Below, piece by piece: positions 31,690 to 42,059 of a stretch of 64,000 nt of DNA. The position numbers and the translations under genes were made by a program. The notes beneath the pieces were generated by a model. That model was given only the letters and a program-made list of their open reading frames with translations. It made no database searches and had not been told where the DNA came from. The DNA is from Bufo bufo (Eukaryota; Chordata; Amphibia; Anura; Bufonidae): contig NC_053389.1 in assembly GCF_905171765.1 (NCBI RefSeq), forward strand, positions 404,350,645 to 404,414,644. Reading direction: 5' to 3'. The first letter of the stretch is position 1; each line of letters opens with the position of its first letter.

Positions 31690-32712
31690 GAAAATTATTA
31701 GGGGGGGACAACTGCAGAAAGGACTTTACGTCCAAACCTTAAGTCGTCATTGGCAAGGATATCTAATCTGTAATGCTTGGTAAAGGTATAAATTCTTTTC
31801 CAAGTTGTTGCTCTGCAAATTTGCTGTAAAGAGGCTGAAGCTTTTTCCGCCCAGGAGGCGGCCATGCCCCTTGTGGAATGTGCTTTCAGGGAAGCAGGGG
31901 CTTCTTTCCCTTTGACTTTATATGCTTCAGAGATAGCTAATCTTATCCATCTGGAGATGGAGCTTTTTGCTGCTTTTTTCCCCTTATTGGGACCCGAGAA
32001 CTGGACGATGAGATTTTTGTCTAATCTCCATTGTCTGGTTGCTTCCAGATATTTTAAGACCGCTCTCCGAACGTCTAATGTGTGGTAGGAGATTTCTTGT
32101 TCATACTAGTTTGTCATGGAACACCGAGAAAAAAGGTTCTTGAATGGACAAGGCCTGTAGCTCACAGACTCTTCTGGCCGATGTTATTGCCACTAAGAAG
32201 ATAGTTTTGATGGTAAGCCATTTGATGGGGATTGCGTCTATAGGCTCAAAAGGACCAGAAGTCAGGCCGGCCAGCACCGTATTGAGATTCCAAGGAGCTA
32301 CCATGTTTTTGATCGTAGGTCTGATCCTATCCGCTGCCTTGAGAAATCAAGTTACCCAGGGATGTTCTGTGAGCCTGGTGTTATATAAGGCTCCTAGTGC
32401 CGATACTTGGACCCTCAGGGCATTAGGGGATAGTCCTAAATCTAAGCCTTCCTGAAGAAATTCCAAGATTAGTGGGATATTGGCCTTGAACCGGTCAAAG
32501 GATTTTCCTGACCATTCAGCGAATTTTCCCAATATTTTCAAATATTTATCGTTCGTGCTTTGTTTCCTGCTTAGGAGTAAAGTGTTCACTACTTTTCTGG
32601 ATAACCCTAGGTTCAACAAAGTGGATTCTTCAGAATCCAGGCTGATAACTTTAACATCCGTAGCTCTGGGTGAGTAATAGGTCCCTGACTTAGAAGGTCT
32701 GGCCTCAGAGGT
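31690..32712 (-). pseudogene. DIRS tyrosine recombinase, broken
   Basis: Catalyses DNA-circle integration in DIRS elements. The N-terminal helical domain is at 32347-32712 (LSRKVVNTLLLSRKQSTNDK), in a frame overlapping the RNase H end, as is usual in DIRS. The catalytic region is in later frames. ITSARRVCELQAL near 32175 has the first catalytic Arg. LKAHSTRGMAASWAEKA near 31870 has the H-x-x-R box. FTKHYRLDIL near 31780 has the nucleophilic Tyr. All key residues are present, but there are stops at about 32345 and 32100 with frame changes. The gene ends near 31690 (SAVVPP, stop). Confidence 0.85.
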
Positions 32713-33755
32713 AGAAGGAGAGGGGCTTCTATGCTGAGGGCTTTTAACAGCGCAAACCAACTCCTCTTGGGCCAAAGGGGAGTTATCAGAATTAACGTAA
32801 AGCTTTCCTTCTGAAATTTCTGGAGAACTCTGGGGATCAGTGGAAACGGAGGGAATGCATAGACTAGATTTGTCGTCCAATTTTGGTTGAAGGCATCCAC
32901 TGCCAGAGGATGATCCCTTGGGTTGAAGGAGAAGAATTGACTCAACTGGTGATTTTTTTTTCTGGACGCAAATAGGTCTACTGTCGGTCTGCCCCATTTC
33001 CTTGTGATTAGTTGGAAAGCCTCCGGGGATAACTTCCATTCTCCCGGGTCTAACGTGTGGCGACTCAGGTAGTCGGCCTGCACATTTAGAGATCCTTTCA
33101 GGTGGACTGCTGATAGTGACTGTATGTTTTTCTCTGCCCAGGAGAAAGTTTTGTTTGCTAGGCCCTGTAGTAGATGGTGTCTTGAGCCTCCCTGGTGTTG
33201 GATGAAGGCCACTGCTGTTGCATTGTCTGAATACACTAGGACATGACGTCCTACTGATATCAGACTCGTGTGTTTCAATGCCACCCAAATTGCCCTCAGT
33301 TCCCTGAAGTTTGAGGATTGATGTTTTACGTAATTTGGCCATTTTCCCTGGTAGGAGTTCCCTTGGACTAAGGCTCCCAAACCCTGGAGGCTCACGTCCA
33401 TTGTAATTACTACGGGTAGTTCTTGGGCCCAAAATATCCCAGCTTTTAGGTTGAACTCTTTGAGCCACCAATTCAGGGAATTCTTCACTTTTTGATCTAA
33501 AAATATTAGTTTTTCTAGAGTCGTTTGGGATCTGTTCCACTTGCTTAAATAGAATTTTTGAAGTGGTCTTAGGTGAAATTGTGCCCAGGCCACTACTGGG
33601 ATACATGCGGAAAGGCTTCCTAACACTTTCATTGCCTGTCGGATGGAACAGAATTTTACTTTCTTGAAGTTCCTCAGCGTTGTTTGAAGTTTCTTTACTT
33701 TTTGAGGCGGAAGAAAGGATATTTCTGGTTTACCTGATGAGGAGAGATTTTCCTC
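32613..33755 (-). pseudogene. DIRS RNase H and connection domain (3' part of pol)
   Basis: Open from 33632 to 32613 and readable upstream to about 33755. RNase H motifs: VITMDVSLQGLGALVQG (Asp), FRELRAIWVALKH (Glu), VYSDNATAVAFI (Asp) and LNVQADYLSRH, in the DIRS arrangement. The upstream end is cut by the Ty3/Gypsy fragment; the RT part continues at 34848. The stretch has no internal stop over 339 codons, so decay here is slight, but the interrupted gene cannot be functional. Confidence 0.88.
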
Positions 33756-33759
33756 GTCC

Positions 33760-34374
33760 TTGTCATTTATTTGGCAAAAGATTCAGGGTAATCTGAAGAG
33801 GATGAGTGAGAGATATAAGCGTGTGGCGGATAAGAGACGTGTGCCTGGTCCGGACCTGAATGTGGGGGATCTGGTGTGGTTGTCTACAAAGAATATCAAA
33901 CTGAAGGTTCCCTCCTGGAAGTTGGGTCCTCGGTTTATTGGGCCTTACAAGATCTTGTCTGTCATCAATCCCGTTGCCTTCCGTCTTGATCTTCCTCAGA
34001 CTTGGAAGATCCATAATGTTTTTCACAGGTTCCTATTAAAACCTTATGTCCAACCCACTGTACCCTCCTCTTTACGATCAACAACAATCGGAGGAGGAGG
34101 CAATCTTGAATTTCAGGTCTCTAGGATTGTGGATTCTCAAACTATCCGCGGTTCTCTCCAGTACCTCGTTCATTGGGAGGGTTATGGTCCTGCGGAGAGG
34201 ATGTGGGTCCCAGTGGCGGACATTAAGGCCACTCGTCTCATCAGGGCTTTCCATAGGTCTCATCCTGAGAAGGTGGGCACCGAGTGTCCAGGGTCCACCC
34301 GTAGAGGGAGGGGTACTGTCACCGCCAGCTCTGTGAGAAGGTCTGTTAGACGTTCTTCGCTACTTCTTGCATGA
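33760..34374 (+). pseudogene. Integrase C-terminus with chromodomain (chromovirus)
   Basis: A 204-codon open remnant, only the last part of a Pol polyprotein. A basic helix with ERYKRVADKRR is followed by the GDLVWLSTKNIKLKVPS strand (the GPY/F module continues with GPRFIGPYKIL). A spacer follows, then a chromodomain with GSLQYLVHWEGYGPAERMWV. This order is diagnostic of vertebrate chromoviruses; the chromodomain is thought to steer integration to particular chromatin. The ATG at 33760 is internal, not a true start. The frame runs past the normal end into the LTR. Without catalytic domains it has no activity. Confidence 0.9.
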
Positions 34375-34847
34375 CGTTCTTTGTTTTGGTTTCACTTTGT
34401 CATCTCCTTTCCTTCTCCCAGCTGTCACCTATTTGCACTGATTGTCTCCCTTTATATTCCCTCCCATACTGCCTCACTTTGCAGTTTATAGTTATACCTG
34501 GATGAGTTGTTCATTGCTGGATGCTCCTTCTCCTGATTCCTCAGATAAGTCTGTTTCCTATATTTGTGTTTCCTTGCTGGCTTGATTGTAGGTGACCCTG
34601 ACTCCGTCCGTATTAAGTGCAGGTAGCAGGTGATCGTGTCCCCTCACTATTATAGGGTTTTCAGGTGTCACATAGTATAAGGTACGTGGACATGCAATCG
34701 TCTACCATAAAGATCTTTGCATGGGCATAGCAGTAAGGGAGAGCTCTAGGGGTTTTATAGGGCTCACCCATATGCTCCTTAGTTTGGGATCAAGCCAGTC
34801 GGATGTTTATTTATAAGTTCCAGCTTTCTGCAACACCATCCGTGACA
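34317..34847 (+). mobile_element. LTR of the Ty3/Gypsy fragment
   Basis: 531 bp starting TGTCACCGCC directly after the purine tract and ending CATCCGTGACA. DIRS sequence (GTTATGCCTAGG; LGIT on the minus strand) resumes immediately at 34848. It is the 3' LTR by position; no partner is present. Confidence 0.82.
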
Positions 34848-35306
34848 GTTATGCCTAGGAATATCTTTTGCCTGTTCGGGATTAAATCTGACTTTTCCCA
34901 GTTGATTATCCAACCTAGGCCCTGGAGATGGGTCAAAACTATCCGGAGGTGGACTTCTAGAATAGCTTTGTTGTGTGCCACTACTAACAGGTCGTCCAGA
35001 TAAGGGATCACGCAGATTGCTTTTTCTCTTAGACTTGCTATGGCTTCCGCCATTACCTTTTGTAAAGGTTCTTGGAGCTGAGGAGATCCCAAAGGGGAGA
35101 CACTTGAATTGAAAATGATGAATGTGTCCCTTTAACTCTATTGCAAACCTCAGGAATTTTCTTGATGACCTGTGTATCGGGACATGATAATAGGCATCTC
35201 TTAAGTCTATTGTGGCCATTACTGCGTCCTTTTTTATAAGCTTTACTGCCGACTTTAGAGTTTCCATTTTGAATTTTCGGTACTTGACGAAACTGTTTAT
35301 TATCAC
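34848..35306 (-). pseudogene. DIRS reverse transcriptase domain (5' part of pol), frameshifted
   Basis: RT motifs in two frames. VMATIDLRDAYYHVPIH (35250-35170) is motif A, with its catalytic Asp. LPFGISSAPRTFTK is motif B. VIPYLDDLLVVAHN (about 34990) is the YxDD box in its DIRS YLDD form. A frame change lies near 35090, after RTFTK. The domain breaks off at LGIT, where the Ty3/Gypsy LTR begins. With the part at 32613-33755 it made one Pol. Confidence 0.88.
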
Positions 35307-36195
35307 TCTGGATTTCCCATTCGTTTTTTTTTATAATAAAGAGACGGGAATAGAATCCTAGTCCTATCTGGTCTTCTGGGACAGGTTCTATTGCGGCCAA
35401 GCTTAACAAATTTTTGATGTCGTTTTTTAAGGTACCAATTTGACATGTATGAAGTGTAGTAATAACAAATTTTTGTGGAGGGGGAGAGAGTAGCTCTATT
35501 CTGTAACCCTCTTCTACAATGTTTAATAGCCACGCATTGTTTATGTGCTCCCAAGATTTTTGAAAGGAGCTAAGCCTTCCCCCTACTGGTATGGCGTTCT
35601 TGTTTGGTATTGGTGGAGGAGGATTCTGCTCGATTCCGGTTGAAAAGGAAATTTCTTCCCCTGCCTCCCTTTGCATAGCTCCACCTTCGGACTTCCCTTT
35701 ATCTTTCTTATTTTCGGGTTGAAAGTGTCGGTCACGAAAAAACTGCCTTTTTTGTTTGTATCTTTCTTCTGGGAATCCCCTTTTTCTATTAGTAGCATTC
35801 TCTAAGATTTTGTCAAGGTCTGCTCCAAAGACGTATTGACCGTGAAAGGGGAGCGCGATTAGTTTATTTTTGGAAGTAATGTCTCCTGACCAAGCTTTAA
35901 GCCATAAAGCCGGTCTCGCCGTGTTGGATAAAACGGCTGTCCGGGCGGATAGTTTGACAAACTCTGCTGCTGCGTCTGCTAAAAAAGAGGTTGCCATCTT
36001 TAGTAAGGGCAAGCTCTCCAATATCTGGTCGCGTGGCTTTTTATTGACTAGGTGGATTTCTAGTTGCTCTAGCCATAAGTTTAATGTTCTAGCTACACAA
36101 GTTGAAGCTACTCCTGGTTTGAGAAGGGCCGCTGTTGTCTCCCAGGTCTTTCTTAAAAGACTTTCCTATCTAGCCGATCTTTTAGTTGTGCTGAA
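35307..36195 (-). pseudogene. DIRS gag-like region, broken
   Basis: A largely open stretch (35310-36021 and upstream to about 36190) with LARTAVLSNTARPALWLKAW-like sequence, a basic Lys/Arg-rich segment (RYKQKRQFFRDRHFQ) and a proline-rich end. It then runs toward the RT region (FYSRLFIIKK). Order and composition match the gag-like ORF of DIRS elements. A stop near 36165 and later frame changes break it. Its N-terminus is missing because the minisatellite starts at about 36196. Confidence 0.7.
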
Positions 36196-36198
36196 TGG

Positions 36199-39100
36199 TT
36201 TCCTCCTGCTGCTGCTGCCATCTCCACATTATGCCACCTTGCCACTCTGTGGTCTTCTGATGCTGCTGCCATATCCACACTATGTCACCTTGCCACTATG
36301 TGGTATCCTCCTGCTGTTGCTGCTATCTCTACACTATGCCACCTTGCCACTCTGTGGTCTCCTGAGGCTGCTGCTGCTACTGCCATCTCCACACTATTTC
36401 ACCTTTCCACTCTTTGGTATCCTTCTGCTGCTACTGCCATCTCCACATTATGTCACCTTGCCACTCTGTGGTCTCCTAAAGCTGCTGCTGCCATATCCAC
36501 AGTATGTCAACGTGCCACTCTGTGGTAACCTCCTGCTGCTACTACTGCTGCCATATCCACATTATGTCACCTTGCCACTCTGTGGTCTAATGATGCTGCT
36601 GCTGCCATCTCCAAACGATGTCACCTTGCCACTCTGTGGTTTCCTGATGCTGCTGTTGCTACTGCCATGTCCACACTATGTCACCTTGCCACTGTATGGT
36701 ATCCTCCTGCTGCTGCTGCCGTATCCACATTATATCACCTTGCCACTCTGTGGTCCCCTTCTGCTGCAGCTACTGCTATCTCCACACAATGGCACTTTGA
36801 CAGGGTGTGGTATCCTCCTGCTGCTGCCATCTCCACATTATGTCAACTTGCCACTCTGTGGTCTCCTGATGCTGCCATATCCACACTATGTCACCTTGCT
36901 ACTTTGTGGTATCCTCCTGCTGCTGTTGCCATCTCCACACTATGTCAACTTGCCACTGTGTGGTATCCTCCTGCTGCTGCTGCTATCTCCACATTATGTC
37001 ACCTTGCCACTCTGTGGTCTCCTGATGCTGCTGCTGCAATATCTACACTATGTCACCTTGCCACTATGTGTCATCCTCCTCCTCTTGCTGCTATCTCTAC
37101 ACTATGCCACCTTGCCACTCTGTGGTCTCTTGATGCTGCTACTGCCATCTCCACACTATGTCACCTTGCAACTGTGTGGTATCCTCCTGCTGCCATTTCC
37201 ACATTATGTCACCTTGCCACTCTGTGGTCTGATGTTGCTGCTTCTGCCATATCCACATTATTTCACCTTGCCACTGTGGTATCCTCCTGCTGCTGCCATC
37301 TCCACATTATGTCACTTTGCCACTCTGTGGTCTCCTAAAAATGCTGCTGCCATATCCACAGTATGTCACCTTGCCACTCTGTGGTATTCTCCTGCTGCTG
37401 CCATATTCACACTATGTCACCTTGCCACTCTGTTGTCTAATGATGCTGCTGCTGTCATTGCCACTCTGTGGTCTCTTGATGCTGCTACTGCCATGTCCAC
37501 ACTGTCACCTTGCCACTCTGTGGTCTCCTGATGCTGCTACTGCCATGTCCACACTGTCACCTTGCCACTCTGTGATCTCCTGATGCTGCTGCTGCTACTG
37601 CCATGTCCACACTATGTCACCTTGCCACTCTGTGGTATCCTCCTGCTGCCGCCATATCCACATTATGTCACCTTGCCACTCTGTGGTATCCTCCTGCTGC
37701 TACTGTTGCTGCCATATCTACATTATGTCACCTTGCCACTCTGTGGTTCCCTGCTGCTGCTGCTGCTACTTCCATCTCCACACTATGTCACCTTGCCACT
37801 CTGTGGTCTCCTAAAGCTGCTGCTGCCGTATCCACAGTATGTCAACTTGACACTCTGTGGTATCCTCCTGCTGCTACTGCTCCTGCATATCCACATTATG
37901 TCACCTTGCCACTCTGTGGTCTCCTGATGCTGCTGCTGACATATTCACACTATGTAACCATTGCAACTCTGTGGTATCCTCCTGCTGTTGCTTCTGCTGC
38001 TGCCATTACCACGCTATGCCACCTTGCCACTGTGTGGTCTCCTGATGATGCTGCTGCCGCCATATCCACACTATGTCACATTTCCACTCTGTAGTATCCT
38101 CCTGCTGCTGCTGCCATCTCAACACTATGCCACCTTGCTACTCTGTGGTCTCCTGAGGCTGCTGCTTCCATATCCACACTATGTCACCTTGCCACTTTGT
38201 TGTATTCTCCTGCTGCTGCTTACATCTTCACACTATGCCACCTTGCCATTCTGTGGTCTCCTGATGCTGCTGCTGCTGCCATATCCACACTATGTCAACT
38301 TGCCACTCTGTGGTATCCTTCTGCTGTTGCTGCCATCTCTACATTATGCCACCTTGCCACTCTGTGGTCTCCTGATGCTGCTACTGCTAAAGCCATCTCC
38401 ACAGTATGTCACCTTGCCTTTGTGTGGTATTCTCCTGCTGCTGCCATACCCGCATTATGTCACCTTGCCACTCTCTGGTCTGATGATGCTGCTGCTGCTA
38501 CCATATCCACACTATTTCACCTTGCCACTCTGTGGTATCCTCCTGCTGCTGCCATCTCCACATTATGTCACCTTGCCACTCTGTTTTCTCCTGATGCTGC
38601 TGCTGCCATACCCGCATTATGTCACCTTGCCACTCTCTGGTCTGATGATGCTGCTGCTGCTACCATATCCACACTATTTCACCTTGCAACTGTGTGGTAT
38701 CCTCCTGCTGCCATTTCCACATTATGTCACCTTGCCACTCTGTGGTCTGATGTTGCTGCTTCTGCCATATCCACATTATTTCACCTTGCCACTGTGGTAT
38801 CCTCCTGCTGCTGCCATCTCCACATTATGTCACTTTGCCACTCTGTGGTCTCCTAAAAATGCTGCTGCCATATCCACAGTATGTCACCTTGCCACTCTGT
38901 GGTATTCTCCTGCTGCTGCCATATTCACACTATGTCACCTTGCCACTCTGTTGTCTAATGATGCTGCTGCTGTCATTGCCACTCTGTGGACTCTTGATGC
39001 TGCTACTGCCATGTCCACACTGTCACCTTGCCACTCTGTGGTCTCCTGATGCTGCTACTGCCATGTCCACACTGTCACCTTGCCACTCTGTGGTCTCCTG

Positions 39101-41545
39101 ATGCTGCTGCTGCTACTGCCATGTCCACACTATGTCACCTTGCCACTCTGTGGTATCCTCCTGCTGCCGCCATATCCACATTATGTCACCTTGCCACTCT
39201 GTGGTATCCTCCTGCTGCTACTGTTGCTGCCATATCTACATTATGTCACCTTGCCACTCTGTGGTTCCCTGCTGCTGCTACTTCCATCTCCACACTATGT
39301 CACCTTGCCACTCTGTGGTCTCCTAAAGCTGCTGCTGCCGTATCCACAGTATGTCAACTTGCCACTCTGTGGTATCCTCCTGCTGCTACTGCTCCTGCAT
39401 ATCCACATTATGTCACCTTGCCACTCTGTGGTCTCCTGATGCTGCTGCTGACATATTCACACTATGTAACCATTGCAACTCTGTGGTATCCTCCTGCTGT
39501 TGCTTCTGCTGCTGCCATTACCACGCTATGCCACCTTGCCACTGTGTGGTCTCCTGATGCTGCTGCTGCCGCCATATCCACACTATGTCACATTTCCACT
39601 CTGTAGTATCCTCCTGCTGCTGCTGCCATCTCAACACTATGCCACCTTGCTACTCTGTGGTCTCCTGAGGCTGCTGCTTCCATATCCACACTATGTCACC
39701 TTGCCACTTTGTTGTATTCTCCTGCTGCTGCTTACATCTTCACACTATGCCACCTTGCCATTCTGTGGTCTCCTGATGCTGCTGCTGCTGCCATATCCAC
39801 ACTATGTCAACTTGCCACTCTGTGGTATCCTTCTGCTGTTGCTGCCATCTCTACATTATGCCACCTTGCCACTCTGTGGTCTCCTGATGCTGCTACTGCT
39901 AAAGCCATCTCCACAGTATGTCACCTTGCCTTTGTGTGGTATTCTCCTGCTGCTGCCATACCCGCATTATGTCACCTTGCCACTCTCTGGTCTGATGATG
40001 CTGCTGCTGCTACCATATCCACACTATTTCACCCTGCCACTCTGTGGTATCCTCCTGCTGCTGCCATCTCCACATTATGTCACCTTGCCACTCTGTTTTC
40101 TCCTGATGCTGCTGCTGCCATATTCACACTATGTCACCTTGCCACTCTGTGGTCTAATGATGCTGCTGCTGCTTATTCCATATCCCCATTTTGTCATCTT
40201 GCCACTCTTTGTTCTCCTGATGCTACTGCCATGTCCACAATATGCCACCTTGCCAATGTGTGGTATCCTCCTGCTGCTGCTGCTGCCATATCCACTTTAT
40301 GTCACCTTGCCACACTGTGGCATCTTCCTGCTGCTGCTATCTCCACACTATGCCACCTTGCCACTCTGTGGTCTCTTAATGCTGCTGCCACCTTTACACT
40401 ATGTCACCTTGCCACTCTGTGGTCTAATGATGCTGCTGCTGCTTATTCCATATCCCCATTTTGTCATCTTGCCACTCTTTGGTCTCCTGATGCTACTGCC
40501 ATGTCCACAATATGCCACCTTGCCAATGTGTGGTATCCTCCTGCTGCTGCTGCCATATCCACTTTATGTCACCTTGCCACACTGTGGCATCTTCCTGCTG
40601 CTGCCATCTCCACACTATGCCACCTTGCCACTCTGTGGTCTCTTAATGCTGCTGCCATCTTTACACTATGTCACCTTGCCACTTTGTGGTATCCCTCTGC
40701 TGCTACTGCTGCTGCCATATCCACATTGTGTCACCTTGACACTCTGTGGTCTCCTGATGCTGCTGACATATCCACACTATGTAACTATTGCCACTCTGTG
40801 GTATCCTCCTGCTGTTGCTGCTGCTGCCATCTCCACACTATGCCACCTTGCCACTCTGTGGTCTCCTGCTGCCATATCCACATTATGTCACCTTTCCACT
40901 CTGTGGTGTCCTCCTGCTGCCATCTCAACATTATGTCACCTTGCCACTCTGTGGTCATCTGATGCTGCTGCCATCCCCACACTATGCCACCTTGCCACTC
41001 TGTGGTCTCCTGATGCTGCTGCCATATCCACACTATGTCACATTGCCACTCTGTGGTATCCTCCTGCTGCTGCTGCTGCCATCTCAACACTATGTCCCCT
41101 TGCCACTCTGTGGTCTTCTAATGCTGCTATCTCCACACTATGCCACCTTGCCACTCTGTAGTCTCCTGATGCTGCTGCCATCACCACACTATGCCACCTT
41201 GCCACTTTGTGGTTTCATGATGCTGCTGCTGCCATATCCGCACTTTGTCACCTTGCCACTCTGTGGTATCCTCCTGCTGTTGTTGTTTCTACTGACATAT
41301 CCATACTGTGACCTTGCCACTATGTGGCATCCTATCTCTGCTGCTTCTGCCATCTCTACATCATGCCACCTTGCCACTATGTGGTCTCCTGATTCTGCTG
41401 CTACTGCCATCTCCACACTATATCACCTTGCCACTGTGTGGTATCCTCCTGCTGCTGCCATCTCCACATTATGTCACCTTGCCACTCTGTGGTCCCCTGC
41501 TTCTACTGCCATCTCCACACAATGTCACCTTGCCACTCTGGTCTC
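36199..41545 (+). repeat. 48-63-bp CTG-rich minisatellite, about 100 units
   Basis: The unit has a fixed 36-base core, CCATATCCACACTATGTCAC plus CTTGCCACTCTGTGGT, and a variable part: ATCCTC or CTCCTGATG followed by two to six CTG triplets. Nearly all length changes are multiples of three, so frames stay open for long distances (for example 39473-41161, 562 codons, repeating LLLLPYPHYVTLPLCG). Three plus-strand frames and one minus-strand frame are all open. I therefore regard the ORFs as consequences of the repeat, not evidence of a gene. It continues at 45654-46020. Confidence 0.93.
37165..40119 (+). repeat. ~1.5-kb higher-order duplication in the minisatellite
   Basis: About 37165-38607 reappears at about 38684-40119, offset 1,519 falling to 1,512 bases. 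Copies share unusual units (for example TTCCACATTATGTCACC with GATGTTGCTGCTTCTGCC). They differ by a few substitutions and by CTG gains or losses such as the tract near 37762 versus 39266. A smaller 270-base duplication is at about 40140-40410 and 40411-40660. Confidence 0.88.
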
Positions 41546-42059
41546 TTAACCACTTCAGCCCCCAGTGCTTAAACACCCTGAAAGACCAGGCCACTTTTTA
41601 CACTTCTGACCTACACTACTTTCACCGTTTATTGCTCGGTCATGCAACTTACCACCCAAATGAATTTTACCTCCTTTTCTTCTCACTAATAGAGCTTTCA
41701 TTTGGTGGTATTTCATTGCTGCTGACATTTTTACTTTTTTTGTTATTAATCGAAATTTAACGATTTTTTTGCAAAAAAATGACATTTTTCACTTTCAGTT
41801 GTAAAATGTTGCAAAAAAAACGAGATCCATATAGAAATTTTGCTCTAAATTTATTGTTCTACATGTCTTTGATAAAAAAAAAATGTTTGGGTAAACAAAA
41901 AATGGTTTGGGTAAAAGTTATAGCGTTTACAAACTATGGTACAAAAATGTGAATTTCCGCTTTTTGAAGCAGCTCTGACTTTCTGAGCACCTGTCATGTT
42001 TCCTGAGGTTCTACAATGCCCCACAAATGACCCCATTTCGGAAAGTACACACCCTAAGG

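Larger units (their letters stand above)
33755..34847 (+). mobile_element. 3' part of a chromodomain Ty3/Gypsy element with LTR
   Basis: A fragment lying opposite in strand to the DIRS pol and interrupting it. It contains the integrase C-terminus with chromodomain (to about 34374), a purine-rich tract (GTAGAGGGAGGGG, about 34301-34313) and one LTR (34317-34847). The 5' LTR, gag, protease, RT and most of integrase are absent. The left junction is in coding sequence, so the copy is 5'-truncated or was later deleted. Confidence 0.88.
29814..36195 (-). mobile_element. DIRS-like retrotransposon, truncated at its 5' end
   Basis: A tyrosine-recombinase retrotransposon on the minus strand. Its 3' end carries inverted terminal and internal complementary sequences: GAGTATTACACTCACCGG at 29814, and its complement at 31625-31646. 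Around these, copies of CTCCATGACACCACATCC occur in both orientations. Reading leftward from 36195 come a gag-like region, RT, RNase H and a tyrosine recombinase, as in DIRS elements. The 5' inverted repeat is missing; the element abuts the minisatellite at about 36196. It is interrupted by a hAT (30069-31624) and a Ty3/Gypsy fragment (33755-34847). No target duplication is expected for DIRS elements, which integrate by recombination. Confidence 0.88.

Noticed and set aside
35870..41161. Long plus-strand ORFs of 553, 362 and 562 codons with hydrophobic repeats, resembling multi-pass membrane or repeat proteins
   Set aside because: They coincide with a minisatellite whose units vary by triplets; several frames are open at once, and the first ORF starts within antisense DIRS sequence. 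No start context or domain supports a gene.
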